A stretch of DNA of 64,000 nt. Source: Fallopia convolvulus. Lineage: Eukaryota; Streptophyta; Magnoliopsida; Caryophyllales; Polygonaceae. Both the position numbers and the translations under genes were made by a program. Of the stretch, positions 1 to 10,599 are shown piece by piece. Below the pieces are notes generated by a model. The model saw only the letters and a list, made by a program, of their open reading frames with translations, had not been told where the DNA came from and searched no databases. Each line of letters begins with the position of its first letter. Within the stretch, counting starts at the first letter, position 1. The stretch lies in the NCBI GenBank assembly GCA_964016875.1, contig OZ024727.1, positions 9,886,091 through 9,950,090 on the forward strand, read 5' to 3'.

Positions 1-59
1 TGATTATATATGGGTCATATCAAGTTCACTTACTTATACCTATTTACTAGAACCTAATC

Positions 60-60
<1 letters not shown>

Positions 61-147
<87 letters not shown>
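61..147. repeat. Compound microsatellite (TA)n(GATA)n(GA)n
   Basis: A simple-sequence run moves from TA dinucleotides to GATA tetranucleotides to GA dinucleotides without interruption. No gene is associated with it. It is a likely length-polymorphic marker. Confidence 0.95.
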
Positions 148-151
<4 letters not shown>

Positions 152-180
152 TGTGTAAGTTATAAATTAGCTAGTTTTTT

Positions 181-1000
181 CCCTTTATGTTCTTGTTTTG
201 CTTAGGTTGTTCGATTCAAATTTATAATGTACATTTCACTAAGGTCGCCGAGCCTATAAACATTATACGGAGTATATAGGATTGTTTGCATTTAGGATCA
301 CACTCAGGCATATGACTTTTTTCACAATTCACATTATAGTTTCTGGTGCATTTATTTGCGTTTTATGTTGGAAATGGTGAATATTTTTTTCTGGTAGAAA
401 TGAAATGGTGAATATATTTCCAAAGGGTTGAGGACAACCCGAAGTTTTTTACAAGTCATCACAGACCCAAGTGTTTTCTAGATAAATCGCATAGCTATAT
501 AAAGTTTCATAATATGAACCCATTGAACCGAGAACCGGCCCCCGTAGTACATGTATACGTGTTGGTAACACGAAAATTGTTTTGCATGTTACGATCGAAT
601 AGGTGTCCCCGCGAAATATGCTTAATTTCCCTTCAAATTTGGCTAATGATTCCTCCCTCCCGCTAACACAAATTGTGACTGGCTGGGCTGCTCTTTTTGA
701 TTGATTGACTTGCGAGTTGTGTCCTGCCTGTAGGCCATCATAGAGCATTTATTACCCCCTCCCCCCAATAAATTTCGTCCCACTGTAACTAGATTTGCGT
801 AATCCCAATGCGCCTTCTTACTCAAAACAAAAAAACAATTTATCTACTGTAACTAGATTTGCGTAATCCCATTCCGCCTAATGTAGTCCAACGGAGCACC
901 TAGTTCAACACTAGATATAAGTTGTGTATTTAACAATTTATAATGCCGTCATAGTTGCAACAAAAAAAAAAACCAATTTATCTACTGTATTTCGTAACCT
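181..1000. repeat. Repeat block R, copy 1
   Basis: This is the first of about six copies of a family I call R. It is recognised by an opening TTAGGTTGTTCGATTCAAAT, a core with GAACCGAGAACCGGCCCCCG, then AATTTCCCTCCAAATTTGGC, and an ending near AGTCCAACGGAGC. Other copies start near 2080, 7190, 20090, 21590 and 26910. There are no convincing coding signals; the open frames that cross it are broken differently in each copy. It may be the remnant of a transposon, but I found no terminal repeats or coding domain that would name a family. Confidence 0.7.
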
Positions 1001-2079
1001 GGTTGATTCCGGCCCCTAAAATCATTTTTTCACTATACTATATTACCTTCTAAACTCTAACGTAAATTAACTTATATGTCAATTGTATCTATTTCACAAC
1101 CTGAAAAAATAATTCGAACGTTTCATTTACTTACTAGTGCTCAAATATTCTCCCCTAGCCTGTAAATTGAGTCAAGTATTTCTCATATTCCTTCAATTTA
1201 TCTACTTTATTTCGTACTAATGCTCAAATATTCTGCCCTAGCCTGTTTAATTCCGGATCTTAAAACATAAATTAACTTTAAAACTCGACCGTAAATGAAC
1301 TTAAATGTCAAATGTATATATTTCACATCCTGGAATTCTTGGCGGTTTGCCATTACCTATCTCGTACAAGAGTGTGTCTAATTACGACCCTAGTCGAAAG
1401 TGATCATTCTCCGACCAACAGAGTTGTTGTCTTAATTCCCCGGTTTGAACACAGATCGAAAAAAGACCATATAGTATTCGTATTAAGAGCCGATTGGAAC
1501 ACGATAAGTATCCAACCTGGCTCCGCGAATGTTTACCCGTTTGAACCCTGGACCGTACCATACCCAATCATAATACGGGCCAATACTCCAGCGCAATCAA
1601 TCTCCAACTTAAAGTTAAGCCATGAACATCTTCGTGGCTTGACCATAGATAGATTGTTTTCTAACATTGAAGTGTTGCGATACTATTAGAACACGGTCGT
1701 TATCCGACCTAAAAATTTAAGGTCTTCCAAAGCTCGTATACACCCATATCGCCACACGGTCCTCCTATGTATACTATGAAATGCACATTATAATATGAAA
1801 TGAACATTATAATATGAAATGCACAGTATCATATGAGACGTGGGCCCCGTTGTGTCCAGAAAGTGGACGAGTCCATAATTCCATCCAAAGAGAGGAAACC
1901 ACGTGTGGGTCGTGGAAATGGCTATGCATGTTACGGGTCCACGTCAATTAGCCTATGTAATATGCTAATTGGAGGGGCGGGCACGATGTGGTAACGATCA
2001 TATACACATATTTCCCCTCTATAAAATGAATCCAATATTGCTTACGTTTGTTTTTTTTGGTAGAAATTTCTTACGCTGT
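1001..2079. other. Gene-free repeat-derived spacer
   Basis: No gene is supported here. The stretch contains degenerate D-type modules (1330-1740, see the entry at 22510) and two copies of the decamer TGAAATGCAC at 1776 and 1814. The open frame at 1312-1689 has no homologue that I recognise and falls inside the repeat modules. Confidence 0.6.
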
Positions 2080-2790
2080 TGTTTTTCTTAGGTTGTTCGA
2101 TTCAAATTTATAATGTACATTTCACTAAGGTCACCGAGCCTATAAACATTATATATAGGATTGTTTGCATTTAGGATCACACTCGGGCATATAACTTTTT
2201 TCACAATTCACATTATAGTTTCTGGTGCATTTATTTGCATTTTATGTTGGAAATGGTGAATATTTTTTATGGTAGAAAGGAAATGGTGAATATATTTCCA
2301 AAGGGTTGAGGACAACCCGAAAATTTTGACAAGATCATCAAGGACCCAAGTGTTTTCTAGATACATCGCATAGCAATGTGAAGTTTCATAATATGAACCG
2401 AGAACCGGTCCCCGTTGTACATGTGTACGTGTTACTAAGTACTAACTCTTCAATTGTTTTGCATCTTACGACCGAATACGTGTCCCCGCCAAATATGCTT
2501 AATTTCCCTCCAAATTTGGCTAATGATTCCTCCCTCCCGCTAAAACAAAATTGTGACTGGCCGGGCTGCTCGTTTTGATTGATTGACTTGCGTCCTGCCT
2601 GTTGACCATCACATGCAGAGCATTTATTACTCCCCCCCTCCCCCCAATAATTTCGTCCCACTGTAACTAGATTAGCGTAATCCCAATGCGCCTAACCAGG
2701 GAATAACGGAGAGGGCTCCAAGTTCAACACTAGATATAAGTTGCGTATTTAACAATTTATAATGCCGTCAAAGTTGCAACAGAAAAAAAA
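2080..2790. repeat. Repeat block R, copy 2
   Basis: Second copy of the R block, with the same order of landmarks as 181-1000. It continues into a sequence that is also found near 27460 (a GATTTAGGGTTTAGG landmark), which shows that the 5' flank of A1 and the 5' flank of A3 derive from one duplicated segment. Confidence 0.7.
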
Positions 2791-4260
2791 AATAATTTAT
2801 CTACTGTATTTCGCAACCTGATTGATTTCGGCTCTTAAAAGCATTTCACTATATTATATTACCTTCTAAACTCTAACGTAAATTAACTTATATGTCAATT
2901 GTATCTATTTCACAACCTGAAAAATAATTAGAACGTTTCATATACGTACTAATGCTCAAATATTCTCCCCTAGCCTGTAAATTGAGTCAAGTATCTTTTT
3001 CATATTCCTTCACTTAAGGATTTAGGGTTTAGGCCGCGACCAAGCCTCGTATTCTAACGTTCAAGCGTTGTGATCCTTTTCGAACACGGTCATTATCCGC
3101 CTTAAACCACTAAAATCTTCCGAAGCTCGCCTACGATAATATCGCCATACGTGCCACTAAGTATACAATGAAATGCACATTATATTATAATATGAAATGC
3201 ACAGTATGGTTTATTTATGTCGACCCCGAGTACATAATTCCATCCACAAATAGGAAACCCCGTATTGGTTGTGGAAATGGTTTTACATGCTACGGGTCCA
3301 CGTCAATTAATTAGCTTCTGTAATAAGTCTAGTAGTGGGAGGGGCAGGCACACCGTATGATCCTACGGTGTCGACCACAACTCGAACACTAAGAACATGT
3401 CTATGTGTGATCCTAGCAAACGAACCAGATCATCCTCCGACTTGACCATAGCTCGTACCGACCATGATGTTGGACGCTCCGAATCGAACGTGATCTTCCT
3501 CCAGGTCAAACCATGGAAGTCGTGGCGGTTTGACCATATCGTTGTGCGTACAACTGTACAAGACCTATGACTTAACGTCTTCAATAGCTAGTACGGGACC
3601 ATATCGCCATACGATCCTACTATGTATACGATGAAATGCACGTTATAATATGAAATGCACAGTGTCATATGAAATGATGGCCCCGTTGTTTCCGGAAAGT
3701 GGACGACTACATAATTCCCTCCAAAGAGAGAACACCCCGTATGGGTTGCGGAAATGGTAATGCATGTTACCGGTCCACACCAATTAGCTTTCAAAATAAC
3801 TCTAGACTCTCATGTAGAAGAGGGACGGGCAGACTATGCTAATGATCATATATGTATATATATATATTCGCTCTCTGAAATGAGGCCAATATTGATTATG
3901 TTTCTTCACACTTCTATTTCTCCCCCCTTTATCTGCTTTACAAATTATCTTTCTTAATTATGGATCACAACAAATTCGCATATAATTATGATATTAGACC
4001 TGCATTTCGGTGTACGATCCTAATGGATCCCGATCATACTCCGACTTAAACCACATAAGTCTTCCCGGTTTCTCCATAGAACGTACATATATAGCACCAA
4101 GTTGGTGTACGATCCTTAGCGGACCCGATCATCATCCGACTGAATCCTTTAGATTCTGTATTAAGATCCGGTATATTGGAACACGATCCTTTAAGACCAT
4201 ATATGTACATTTATTTGTAATCAATTGCTCAGAATTCAAAGTCCTATTGCATATTTAGAT
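2791..4260. repeat. D-type repeat modules upstream of A1
   Basis: Degenerate modules that contain CCGACTTAAACCA, GGTTTGACCATA and TACGATCCTA landmarks occur at 3360-3620 and 4000-4260. They are interspersed with TGAAATGCAC decamers at 3169, 3193, 3632 and 3651. The whole stretch is collinear with 27460-28700, upstream of A3, at lower identity than the gene-proximal DNA. No gene is seen. Confidence 0.6.
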
Positions 4261-4553
4261 ATTAACACCAAACTTTACTGTAATTTACCCTTAGTAATAT
4301 TTTATCGACCCTAAAATATATAAACTCATTAATCATTGGTAATATTACACAACTTGTGCTCGTCCAGTTATAAATAATATCCTATAGCCCTGTATAGCGT
4401 CTATATGAGTACTAGTATACTAGTAATAATTTTTTTATTCAGCAAAAAGTAAAAACTGTAATACTCCGTTCCATTACTTAAATATATTCGGGCTTAAGCT
4501 TCCAGCTTCCTCCTTTTTATTTTGGTTGAATCCAGCTTGTTCCAGCTTCCTCC

Positions 4554-4560
4554 TTTTATA
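4554..4560 (+). promoter_or_regulatory. Candidate TATA box of A1
   Basis: TTTTATA lies 112 bp upstream of the exon 1 ATG and just downstream of a duplicated AGCTTCCTCC motif. The same arrangement is kept at A2 (about 23751) and A3 (about 29020). Distance and conservation fit a core promoter, but no transcription start is known. Confidence 0.45.
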
Positions 4561-4671
4561 CTCCCCAAAACTTCATGTATTATACAATACCCAAGCTGTT
4601 ACCAAAAAATAAATTAGCATCCAATCCGAAATCTCCCTCTTCACTCCCCGAAGACCAATTGGGTTCCGTTC

Positions 4672-5003
4672 ATGGCTTCTTCTGCAAAGCGCCCTAGATA
4701 CAGCCATCCAAAGGTCGGGCAATGCCGAATTCACCGGCTACACCGAGATTCTGAGAGTTTCGTTCGCTTATACGATGCTCTCCAACGTCGTTGTCGATCC
4801 TTTTACAAAGAGAACCGAATTAATTGTCTTAAACTGGAGGCGGTGGAGGCGGAAGAGGCCAGGCTGAAGGATTATTACAGGAGGTTAGGCCGTACGCAAG
4901 TCCTTGAAGAGTTCAAACTGAGCGCGGATGCAGATGCAGAGAAGTCTTCTCTGGCGGAGGACTATCCATCCCCTCCTGACTTGCATGCTGTTCTGAACAA
5001 CGA
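4672..5003 (+). CDS. A1 exon 1: coiled-coil-like N-terminal exon of an F-box-cluster gene
   Basis: The ATG sits in a TTCATGGCTTC context shared by all seven paralogous exons of this cluster. The encoded ~110 residues begin MASSAKRPRY and are charged and helix-prone, with a conserved EAEEARLKDYYRRLGR block (about residues 62-77) and a PSPPDLHAVLN block near the end. I do not recognise a named domain; a short coiled coil is the best structural guess. The frame runs to a stop at 5025, but the reading frame beyond the GAG codon at 5002-5004 is not kept between subtypes, so I place the exon end at 5003 (GA|GTAC). This donor is weak (no G at -1 or +5). Joining to 5876 restores a GAG codon and stays in frame with the FBA exon. 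Alternatively it is a separate 117-aa protein. Confidence 0.6.
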
Positions 5004-5319
5004 GTACAAACTTCTTACCCCTTAATTTGCCTTTTATTCGATTCAATTATACATGCCTAATCAATGTCCTTCGCTAAATACATATTAGTCAGCACACCTG
5101 TTTAAGTTTGTTTATTTTTAATTTTTGTGTGGACTGGCATGGGGCATTTAATTTTGCTCTAGGGTGTGGAGTATTGAAAACAATTGAAGGTTAAATTCGA
5201 ACAGAGGATACTACCAAAAGAAAATTCGAACAAAGGAGGTTGTGAATTGTGATCTTTCCAAAAAAAGAAAAAACAGAGGAGGGTTGTGATGTTAGCGGCG
5301 AAACGGTTACTGTTTAGTC

Positions 5320-5470
5320 AGGGCGGTTGAGAATACGTAGTAATTAACTGCTCAATAAATAGGAAGAACGGTCGTAGGCGTAGCATGCCCTCTATCTTCT
5401 AGCCTTAATAATCTCCAGATTCTTGTCTAGATTGCCGTTATTCTACTTCAAACATGGATAATTTGAGTAA
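5320..5470 (+). promoter_or_regulatory. Promoter-like segment inside the A1 intron
   Basis: AATAAATAGGAAGAACGG followed by CTCTATCTTCTAGCCTTA resembles the TATA/5'-leader region of the B genes (about 9480-9560), where the same landmarks precede exon 1. It is followed by an ATG at 5455. Equivalent segments lie near 24590 and 29820 in A2 and A3. It could be an alternative promoter for transcripts that lack the coiled-coil exon, or a relic of an exon 1 duplication. Confidence 0.3.
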
Positions 5471-5875
5471 GTTTTTTTGGGTCGAATGGATACTTTCTAC
5501 TTTTATACTCGTGGTATCGGGAAAAGTGTACGGCGTCGTCAATGAAAACGTACGTGGTCAAATAAGGATAGAATAATATCATTTAGGAAGACTATCTTGA
5601 ATATGTTTAGGATAATATATATACTATCCATCTAGTCTAAATATACGATCAAAATATGATCTCGTCTAATCCTCTATGTATATACGGTTAACATTTGTCC
5701 ATGTTCAGTCCTTTCAATCGTTCGTGACTTCGTGCCTTCGTGCTATGTATATAGATATACACACACATGTAGAGCGTAGTTTTTTTAACCGTCCTTCAAT
5801 CGTACATTGTGTATATGTTTCTTAATGTTTATACATAATTAATGATTGTGAAAATTATAAACATCTCCCATATAG

Positions 5876-6746
5876 GTGGGCTTCCGATCGAACAACTCCT
5901 GCGTCGTACCTTCCTAACGAGATATGCAACGACATCATTATATCTTATTGCGATGGCCTTTTCTTGCTTAGACAGGGTAGCCACAGGGAGGATTTTATGC
6001 CATTACAATTGTGGAATCCAGCCATACAAAAGATCCGCACGTTGCCGGACGTGCCTGGATACATTAGTGTGAGCGATTATTCAAGGGCGATGGATTTTGA
6101 TCTTGGCATTGGTTATGATGAGCAGAATGACGACTACAAGGTGGTGAAGTTAATTTTCGGTCAGTTTAGGTTGCATTCTGTGGCTATCTTTAGCGTGAAG
6201 AGGCATGCATGGACGGTGGAGCGGGTTCTCCGATCGAATATCGAATGGACATCACGTCTGTGGTTTGAACAGGCCTGCTTTTTCAAAGGGGCGATGTACT
6301 TCCTGTACCACCAGTATATTGGCGGCGGATCCACGTGCCGTTTTTTCTCCATAAATTTGTCGACCAGTGGGATCGAGGCGGTGGCATTGCCACAGGAGGT
6401 TTACGGCAGCTTCGGCTATCTGCTCAGGGTTGTAGTTGTTGACAATGGGTCAACGTTGGCTGTCTCTAATTTCCTGAGTTTCATGTGCGTTTTGGAAGAG
6501 TCGGACGACGGGGAGGTTCGCTGGGTAAAGAAATACAAATTCTACCTCCCCTTTCAACGTTCTGTACACCTCAAGCGAAACAATGACGTTCTTCTACACC
6601 CACAACAGCACATTCACGGTGAAGGTGATTTCATTGTCGTTTATAACCTTGATACCGGATCTCGTACTTCTTTGGAGGGGCATGAAGGTCAGGAAAAGAT
6701 CATTCACCAGATCTATGAATACGTTCCAAGTCTCCTGCTTCTTTAG
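5876..6746 (+). CDS. A1 exon 2: FBA domain exon with the F-box deleted in frame
   Basis: The acceptor CATATAG|GTGG is conserved with A2, and the frame is open from there to the stop at 6746 (289 codons). Compared with A2, exactly 249 bp (A2 24945-25193) are missing, so LPNEICNDI runs straight into IISYCDGLFLL. That removes nearly all of the F-box, the SKP1-binding part. The F-box-associated region is complete: LWNPAIQKIRTLP, GIGYDEQNDDYKVV, VVVDNGSTLAVSN and the family C-terminus EYVPSLLLL. With exon 1 the product would be about 400 aa. If expressed, it could bind a target but not recruit SKP1/Cullin. It may equally be a neutral relic, although no stop or frameshift has accumulated. Confidence 0.7.
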
Positions 6747-7189
6747 GAAAGTAGAAAGTATTTTAGGAGGTTTTAGTGGTGTCACTATTATGTTTAAGAC
6801 GTTTACTGGGGTGACTACTATGTTTGTCACTTATCTGTTATTTTGGAAAAGGATATATAATTTACTGGTTGACTATGTGTGATTAAATGACGAAAGCCTT
6901 TTGTTTGAACGGTTGAACCCAATAGCGTACTGTACACCTATTTTTTAATTGCGAATAACATGGTATTTTTCAATGTGTATTTACTACACATTACAATTGG
7001 GCATTTGGGCCTCGTAAAACAATGAAATGCACCCTATATTACATGAAGTGCACAATACATGTCCGACCTGCCAGAAACCGTACCGCACCCGACACTCGAA
7101 AAGAGAAAAAAAAGTGCATTTCGAGATATGTTTGACCCGAATGGACTAGCCGGATGCAATTTTAGCTAGCTAGTCGTTCTCCTTTTTAT
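6747..7189. other. A1 3' flank
   Basis: This flank repeats almost unchanged after the A-type remnant at 19454-19648. It contains a decamer pair near 7023 (TGAAATGCAC, then a TGAAGTGCAC variant). No additional gene is seen. Confidence 0.5.
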
Positions 7190-7800
7190 TATAGTAATGT
7201 TTAGGTTGTTCGATGCAAATTTATAATGTAAATTTTAACTAATTAAGGTCACCGAGCCTATAAACATTATATATAGGATTGTATATTTGTATGCATTCTG
7301 GGTCTCGCTCGAGCATATAACTTTTTCACATTCTAGGTTCTGGTGCATTTAATTATTTGCATTTTTTGAACCCTCTAGTGATGTAGAGTTAAAGGTTATG
7401 AACCGAGAACCGGCCCCCGTAGTACATGTTTACGTGTTAGTAACACGAAAATTGTTTTGCATGTTTCGATCGAATAGGTGTCCCTGCCAAATATGCTTAA
7501 TTTCCCTCCAAATTTGGCTAATGATTCCTCCCTCCTGCTAAAACAAATTGTGACTGGCTGGGCTGCTAGTTTTGATTGATTGACTTGCGAGTTGCGTCCT
7601 GCCTGTAGACCATCACAGAGCATTTATTACCACCCCCCCCAAATAATTTCGTCCCACTGTAACTAGATTTGCTTAATCCCAATGCGCCTAACCGGGGAGT
7701 AATGGGGAGGGCTTCTAGTTCAACACTAGATGTAAGTTGCCTAAAGTATTTAACAATTTATAAGCCTTCTTACTAAAAAAAAACAATTTATAATGCCTAG
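7190..7800. repeat. Repeat block R, copy 3
   Basis: Third R copy, with the landmarks listed for 181-1000. It is followed by AT-rich DNA, including a TATA run near 7950-7970. Confidence 0.65.
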
Positions 7801-8009
7801 TATTGCATATAATGCCTAGTATTCAACAAATTAACTTATATGTCAAATGTATACATTTCACAACTTGAAAAATAATTACAACGTATAATATAATAATGAT
7901 CATATATTCCCCCCTAGCCTCTTATTTGAGTCCAGTATTGCTTTTATATATATATAATATATATATATATATATTCATTCAACCGGGTAAGACATTAGGG
8001 ATTAGGGTT

Positions 8010-8690
8010 TAGGGCTTGACCATGTTGGTTTGACCATGCCTCATATAAGACCACGATTGAAGTCGTTCACGGGGTGACCATCTCTTATAAGGCCAATTAA
8101 GTCGTTGTTCGGACCTAATCGAACGTGCACATCCTCTGTATCAAGCCATGGAATTCTTGTCGGTTTGACCTCACCTAGGTCGTACAAGAGTGTGTCGAAT
8201 TACGATCCTAGTCGAAAACGATCATTCACGAACGTTTGGCGTTGTTTTCTTAATTGCCCGGTTTAACCATGGAAGTCTTTCCCGGGTTGACCATATCTCT
8301 TATTAGGCAAAGTCGTTGTACGGTCCTAATCGAGCGTGATCATCCATCGGATCAAACGTGGACCCCGGTTTGAACATAGATCGAAAAAGACCATATAGTA
8401 TTCATATTAAGAGCCGATTGGAACACGATAAGTATCCAACCTGGTTCCACGAATGTCTTACCCGGTTGAACCATGGGCTGTACCAGACCATATCGTCATA
8501 CGGTCCTATGATCCAACGCAATCAATCCCCGACTTAAAGTTAAACCATGGATCGGACATCTTCCCGGCTTGACTGTAGATAGATCATTTTCTAACATTCA
8601 AGCGTTGCGATCCTATTAGAACACGGTCATTATCCGACCTAAACCTTTAAGGTCTTAATTCCAAATATCGTATACGCCCATATCGCCACA
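8010..8690. repeat. D-type repeat modules
   Basis: Several degenerate ~100-bp modules appear in head-to-tail order. Landmarks are AACCATGGAAGTC, GGTTGACCATAT, GTCCTAATCGA and CGTGATCATCC. The array is closely related to 20890-21360. There is no coding potential that I trust. Confidence 0.6.
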
Positions 8691-8710
8691 CGATCCTACG
8701 ATGTATACTA

Positions 8711-8760
8711 TGAAATGCACATTATAATATGAAATGCACAATATAATATGAAATGCACAA
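8711..8760. repeat. Three-unit TGAAATGCAC array
   Basis: The decamer occurs at 8711, 8730 and 8749, separated by AT-rich 9-bp spacers (period about 19). The matching array at 30404 marks the chimeric junction between A3 and the B2 block. Confidence 0.8.
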
Positions 8761-8896
8761 TATCATATTTGACGTGGGCCTCGTTGTGTCGGGAAAGTGG
8801 ATGAGTCCATAATTCCATCCAAAGAGAGGAAACCTCGTGTGGGTAGTGGAAATGGCTATGCATGTTACGGGTCCACGTCAATTAGCTTTTGTAATA

Positions 8897-9167
8897 CTCC
8901 ATCCGATTCAAGTTAATTGTCGTTTTAGCACTTCAAATTTGATCCATTTTATATGTCGTTTTAGATTTTCTAGGCAATTGATTAGGGGTGAGTTATGAGA
9001 ATTGTTATTGGAATGTGTTTTTATTAGTTAATGCTATTCATTCATTGGTTGAAAAAAGGTGATGAGTGGTAAAATTTATAAAAAATTTACCTTTTTGAGT
9101 TTAGTTGATGCTTTTCTTAATTCTTGTGTCCAAAACTAAAACGACAATTGTTTTGGATCGGATTGAG
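8897..9167. mobile_element. Stowaway-like MITE upstream of B1
   Basis: A 271-bp element that starts CTCCATCCGATTCAAGTTAA and ends with the inverse of the same type of terminus (GGATCGGATTGAG). It is flanked by TA dinucleotides at 8895-8896 and 9168-9169. The CTCCNTCC terminus and TA target duplication are Stowaway hallmarks. An orthologous copy sits at 30591-30861, so the insertion predates the segmental duplication. Confidence 0.85.
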
Positions 9168-9519
9168 TATGCTAATTGTAGGGGCGGGCAGGCTGTATTT
9201 GAATTAGTCAGATGGCCGACAAATGTACTATATCTTGTTACCTTAAGTCTCTAATATCAATGTTCGACCAAAAATAAAAATATCTCATATCAATGGGCCG
9301 AAATTTCTTTAATTGTGAATTTGTGAAGGTGACCAAGCGAAAATTAAAAGCTGCCTGGGTACCATGCGAAATTGCCGTAAGTTGGAGGGCACCTCACGAA
9401 ATGTCGGTTTTACTCCTTTTTTTTTGTAAATAATATTGGGGCTCCATATATATATATATATTTATATGGAGTAAAAAGTAAAAACTATAAACAGGAAGAC
9501 TCGTACACCACAAGCCGAA

Positions 9520-9526
9520 TATAAAA
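9520..9526 (+). promoter_or_regulatory. Candidate TATA box of B1
   Basis: TATAAAA lies about 100 bp upstream of the B1 ATG and is followed by a pyrimidine-rich leader. The same sequence is present near 31212 upstream of B2. Confidence 0.5.
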
Positions 9527-9621
9527 ACGTTCAGTTTCCACTATCTTCTTCTAGCCTGAAACTCTCGAGTCTCTGAGTACTCATTCCCTATTCACTCCCA
9601 AAAACCTTTTGAATTTCGTTC

Positions 9622-9947
9622 ATGGCTTCTTCCTCAACGCACCCTAGTTTCTACGATTGCGATGACTGTGAACGCGGATTTGACCGGCAACAAGAAGCTT
9701 ATCTCAGTCTCTCTCGTGCGTACCGTTCTCTCCGGCGTCATGTTCAGTCCATTTACACGACGATCCAAACAACATATCTAAAAGTGAAAGGGCTGGAGGC
9801 GGAAGAGGCGAAGCTGAAGGATTATTACACGCGGTTAGGCCGTTTGCAAGTCCTCGATGAGTATAAATTGGGCGTTGATGAAGAGAAGGCTTCTATGGAC
9901 AAGGACTATCCATCCCCTCCTGAATTGCATGCTGTTCTGAATAAAGA
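9622..9947 (+). CDS. B1 exon 1: coiled-coil-like N-terminal exon
   Basis: Starts at the conserved TTCATGGCTTC. The encoded ~108 residues begin MASSSTHPSF and carry the family block LEAEEAKLKDYYTRLGRLQV, then PSPPELHAVLN. Cysteines near the start (YDCDDCERG) are shared with the C type (NCDCDECG) but absent from the A type. The frame stays open to 10065, but the extra ~39 residues have no counterpart in A or C, which supports an exon end at the GA|GTAC point. The phase (2) is the same as in every other locus. Its partner exon is at 10600-11727. Confidence 0.6.
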
Positions 9948-10599
9948 GTACAAACTCCCTAACCCCTTAATTTGCAATTTTTTCGTTTCATTTAGACGAT
10001 TGTGTTGTTGGGCATCTTTGTTTGCACATTGGGCAGTTATTTTGATTTGGGAGGTGGTTGTTTAAAACAATTTAAGTTTAAATATTAGGAAAGACGACGG
10101 AAAAGTAGTATCGAATACGGGTCAAAATTGCGGGTATTTTGACAATCTGGTCAAAATCGTATATTTTGGTTTTTTTATGGTTTAATTTTATTGATAAATT
10201 GGAGTGAACAATATTTCTAGCAAATTATGGGAGTTGTAGCTGCTACAACTATACATAGTATATACTATATAGTGAACTGATGTTATTCAAATAACCTGAA
10301 TTTATGGACAATTGAATTGATTGCCCGTTACCACAAGTCTTGCGAGCCTTTTTGGGGATGAGAATTGAGAAGCCTGTTGCTTGAACCGGAGAATTGAATT
10401 GATTTGCCCTTATATATAGTTATTGATTATTGTACTGTTGAAATTATATAATTAATGATCTTAAATAGTTATTATTGGCTTGAATATATATCCTTAAGAT
10501 AGCTCCTGGTTATTAGATTAAACATGTACACAAAGAGGCCTGCTATGGGTGTGGATACCTATACACTAATGCGTGTGAAATATTGACATCTCCCTTAAG

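Noticed and set aside
1312..1689. 125-codon plus-strand open frame
   Set aside because: It lies across D-type repeat modules, begins in an unlikely context, and the paralogous repeats at 8.1 and 21.0 kb are not open in the same frame.
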